From NCBI GenBank assembly GCA_045639685.1, contig JAZUDO010000059.1, positions 22,925 to 86,924 on the forward strand: DNA of 64,000 nt. Reading direction: 5' to 3'. Position 1 is the stretch's first letter. Every line of letters begins with the position of its first letter. The notes beneath the pieces were generated by a model. It did not search any database. It was not told where the DNA came from and saw only the letters and a program-made list of their open reading frames with translations. Below are positions 63,347-64,000 of this stretch, in pieces. The stretch is from Colinaster sp045639685. GTDB taxonomy: Bacteria; Bacillota; Clostridia; Lachnospirales; Lachnospiraceae. Made by a program: the position numbers and the translations under genes.

Positions 63347-63454
63347 TTAATGATTTCCTTTTTGCAATATTTCTTTTTCAGCAAAAATCTTCTCAGCGAA
63401 ATTCTTCTCGACTGTTATATCAACTTTGTCGAAAAACCTCGTACTGTCAACCAT
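63347..63454 (-). CDS. Small ORF 2, 35 residues
   Basis: The ATG overlaps the TGA of small ORF 1 (TGATG), and a GAGG lies 11 bases upstream. The peptide has a repeated FAEKIFAEKE and a basic end QKGNH. It has no signal and no known match that I recognise. It stops just before a strong terminator. It may be a real small protein, the second half of a frameshifted one, or a leader peptide. Confidence 0.45.
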   Translation of the reverse strand: MVDSTRFFDKVDITVEKNFAEKIFAEKEILQKGNH

Positions 63455-63555
63455 CAAGTTCTATGCCTCAAACCGGAGGTAATTCTAGTTCTTAATTCTG
63501 TTCTGTTAACCTTTTTCATGATGTACACATCATGTCTTATTTTCTTATTAGTCAT
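63454..63555 (-). CDS. Small ORF 1, 33 residues
   Basis: The start has a full AAAGGAGGT about 12 bases upstream and the peptide is strongly basic (KKIRHDVYIMKKVNRTELRT). It is driven by a near-consensus promoter. The Shine-Dalgarno GGAGGTAA (63565-63572) is perfectly complementary to TTACCTCC near the end of the ORF (63475-63482), which could regulate translation. No family is recognised. Confidence 0.5.
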   Translation of the reverse strand: MTNKKIRHDVYIMKKVNRTELRTRITSGLRHRT

Positions 63556-63648
63556 AATTCTAATTTACCTCCTTTCCAAAATCCTTGTTTACAGTTACAC
63601 AGTCAAACGATGCTTTATTGCCACCGTCCTCTTCAGACCTTTTTTGCC

Positions 63649-63677
63649 ATAATATCCCATGACGATATTGCTGTCAA
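63649..63677 (-). promoter_or_regulatory. Promoter of the small-ORF unit
   Basis: The minus strand reads TTGACA, 17 bp, TATTAT, one of the best promoter matches in the window. The start of transcription would be near 63642, giving a leader of about 85 bases before small ORF 1. Confidence 0.75.
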
Positions 63678-63684
63678 CAACTTT

Positions 63685-64000
63685 TTATTCTTTATTTATC
63701 CCGCATTCAAGTCCATGCGCAGCAAGAAATGCCTTGTACTTCTCCAGTTCTGCATCCTTCGCTTCCAACAACGCCTGATCTTTTTCATACTGTTCCCGCA
63801 TTCCTTCACGCATTCCTTCTGCCCTGGCCTGCTCTGCGGCTTCTTCACGCTGCACCTTTATATCTGTCTCATAATCATATTCTGCTATCAACATATTTAT
63901 AACCTGACTTCCTTTCCTCTCCAGGTATTCCCTGAGAATCCCTCGGTCTATGCATTCCTTTACCGCCATTTCTATGGCGTTATCATATTTTTCCTTGTTA
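63685..64000 (-). CDS. Rpn/PD-(D/E)XK nuclease family transposase-like protein, C-terminal part
   Basis: Only the C-terminal 104 residues are in the window; the frame is open to the edge, so the start is missing. The pattern YDNAIEMAVKECIDRGILRE followed by VINMLIAEYDYETDIKVQRE and an Ala/Glu/Arg coiled coil is typical of the C-terminus of Rpn-type recombination-promoting nucleases, common in multiple copies in Lachnospiraceae. The catalytic core is not visible. Confidence 0.7.
   Translation of the reverse strand, partial: NKEKYDNAIEMAVKECIDRGILREYLERKGSQVINMLIAEYDYETDIKVQREEAAEQARAEGMREGMREQYEKDQALLEAKDAELEKYKAFLAAHGLECGINKE

Noticed and set aside
63350..63652. 100-codon plus-strand ORF at the right end
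   Set aside because: It lies opposite the promoter, small ORFs and terminator of the minus-strand unit and has no start signals.

Overview
The window looks like a chromosomal segment of a motile, Gram-positive, anaerobic member of the Lachnospiraceae (Clostridia; Roseburia / Butyrivibrio / Eubacterium type). The evidence is the Bacillus-style flagellar operon order, the FliY-type switch protein with CheC-like motifs, CheC plus CheD, CodY directly upstream of flgB, and a Gram-positive type IV filament operon without a secretin. This placement is inference from gene content; no 16S gene is present. Nearly everything lies on the minus strand.

Region 1 (1-31334) is a flagellar/chemotaxis supercluster. 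In transcription order it is flgB, flgC, fliE, fliF, fliG, fliH, fliI, fliJ, a motE/ylxF-like gene, fliK, flgD, a small hook-region gene, flgE; then flbD, motA, motB, fliL, fliM, fliY, cheY, fliO, fliP, fliQ, fliR, flhB, flhA, flhF, flhG, a PilZ gene; then cheA, cheW, cheC, cheD, a small membrane protein, fliA and a truncated fapA. It encodes rod, MS ring, export apparatus, hook, stator, switch and chemosensory core. Flagellin, hook-associated proteins and the CheB/CheR pair are not here. Hairpin terminators followed by -10 elements after flgE and after the PilZ gene suggest three transcription segments.

Region 2 (31335-35268) holds codY and topA, each with a recognisable sigma-A type promoter and a terminator. 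They are separated by about 600 bp of repeat-rich, gene-free DNA.

Region 3 (35269-56505) is a type IV filament system in two blocks. The first is a 377-residue pilin-like protein, PilB, PilC, a short major pilin and the prepilin peptidase. The second has its own promoter and encodes a PilM-PilN fusion, PilO, four very different prepilins that match the GspI/K/H/J tip set (two of them over 800 residues), and a 1847-residue membrane-anchored surface protein resembling DUF5057 proteins. No PilT retraction ATPase is present.

Region 4 (56624-59515) holds an O-antigen-ligase-fold membrane protein and a divergent GT-C type membrane glycosyltransferase. Their position suggests glycosylation of the filament or another surface polymer.

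Region 5 (59534-64000) holds a heterodimeric ABC exporter pair with one probably degenerate ATP site. It is preceded by a compact unit of a strong promoter, two overlapping small ORFs and an intrinsic terminator, which looks like an attenuator leader. The 3' end of an Rpn/PD-(D/E)XK-type nuclease gene lies at the window edge.
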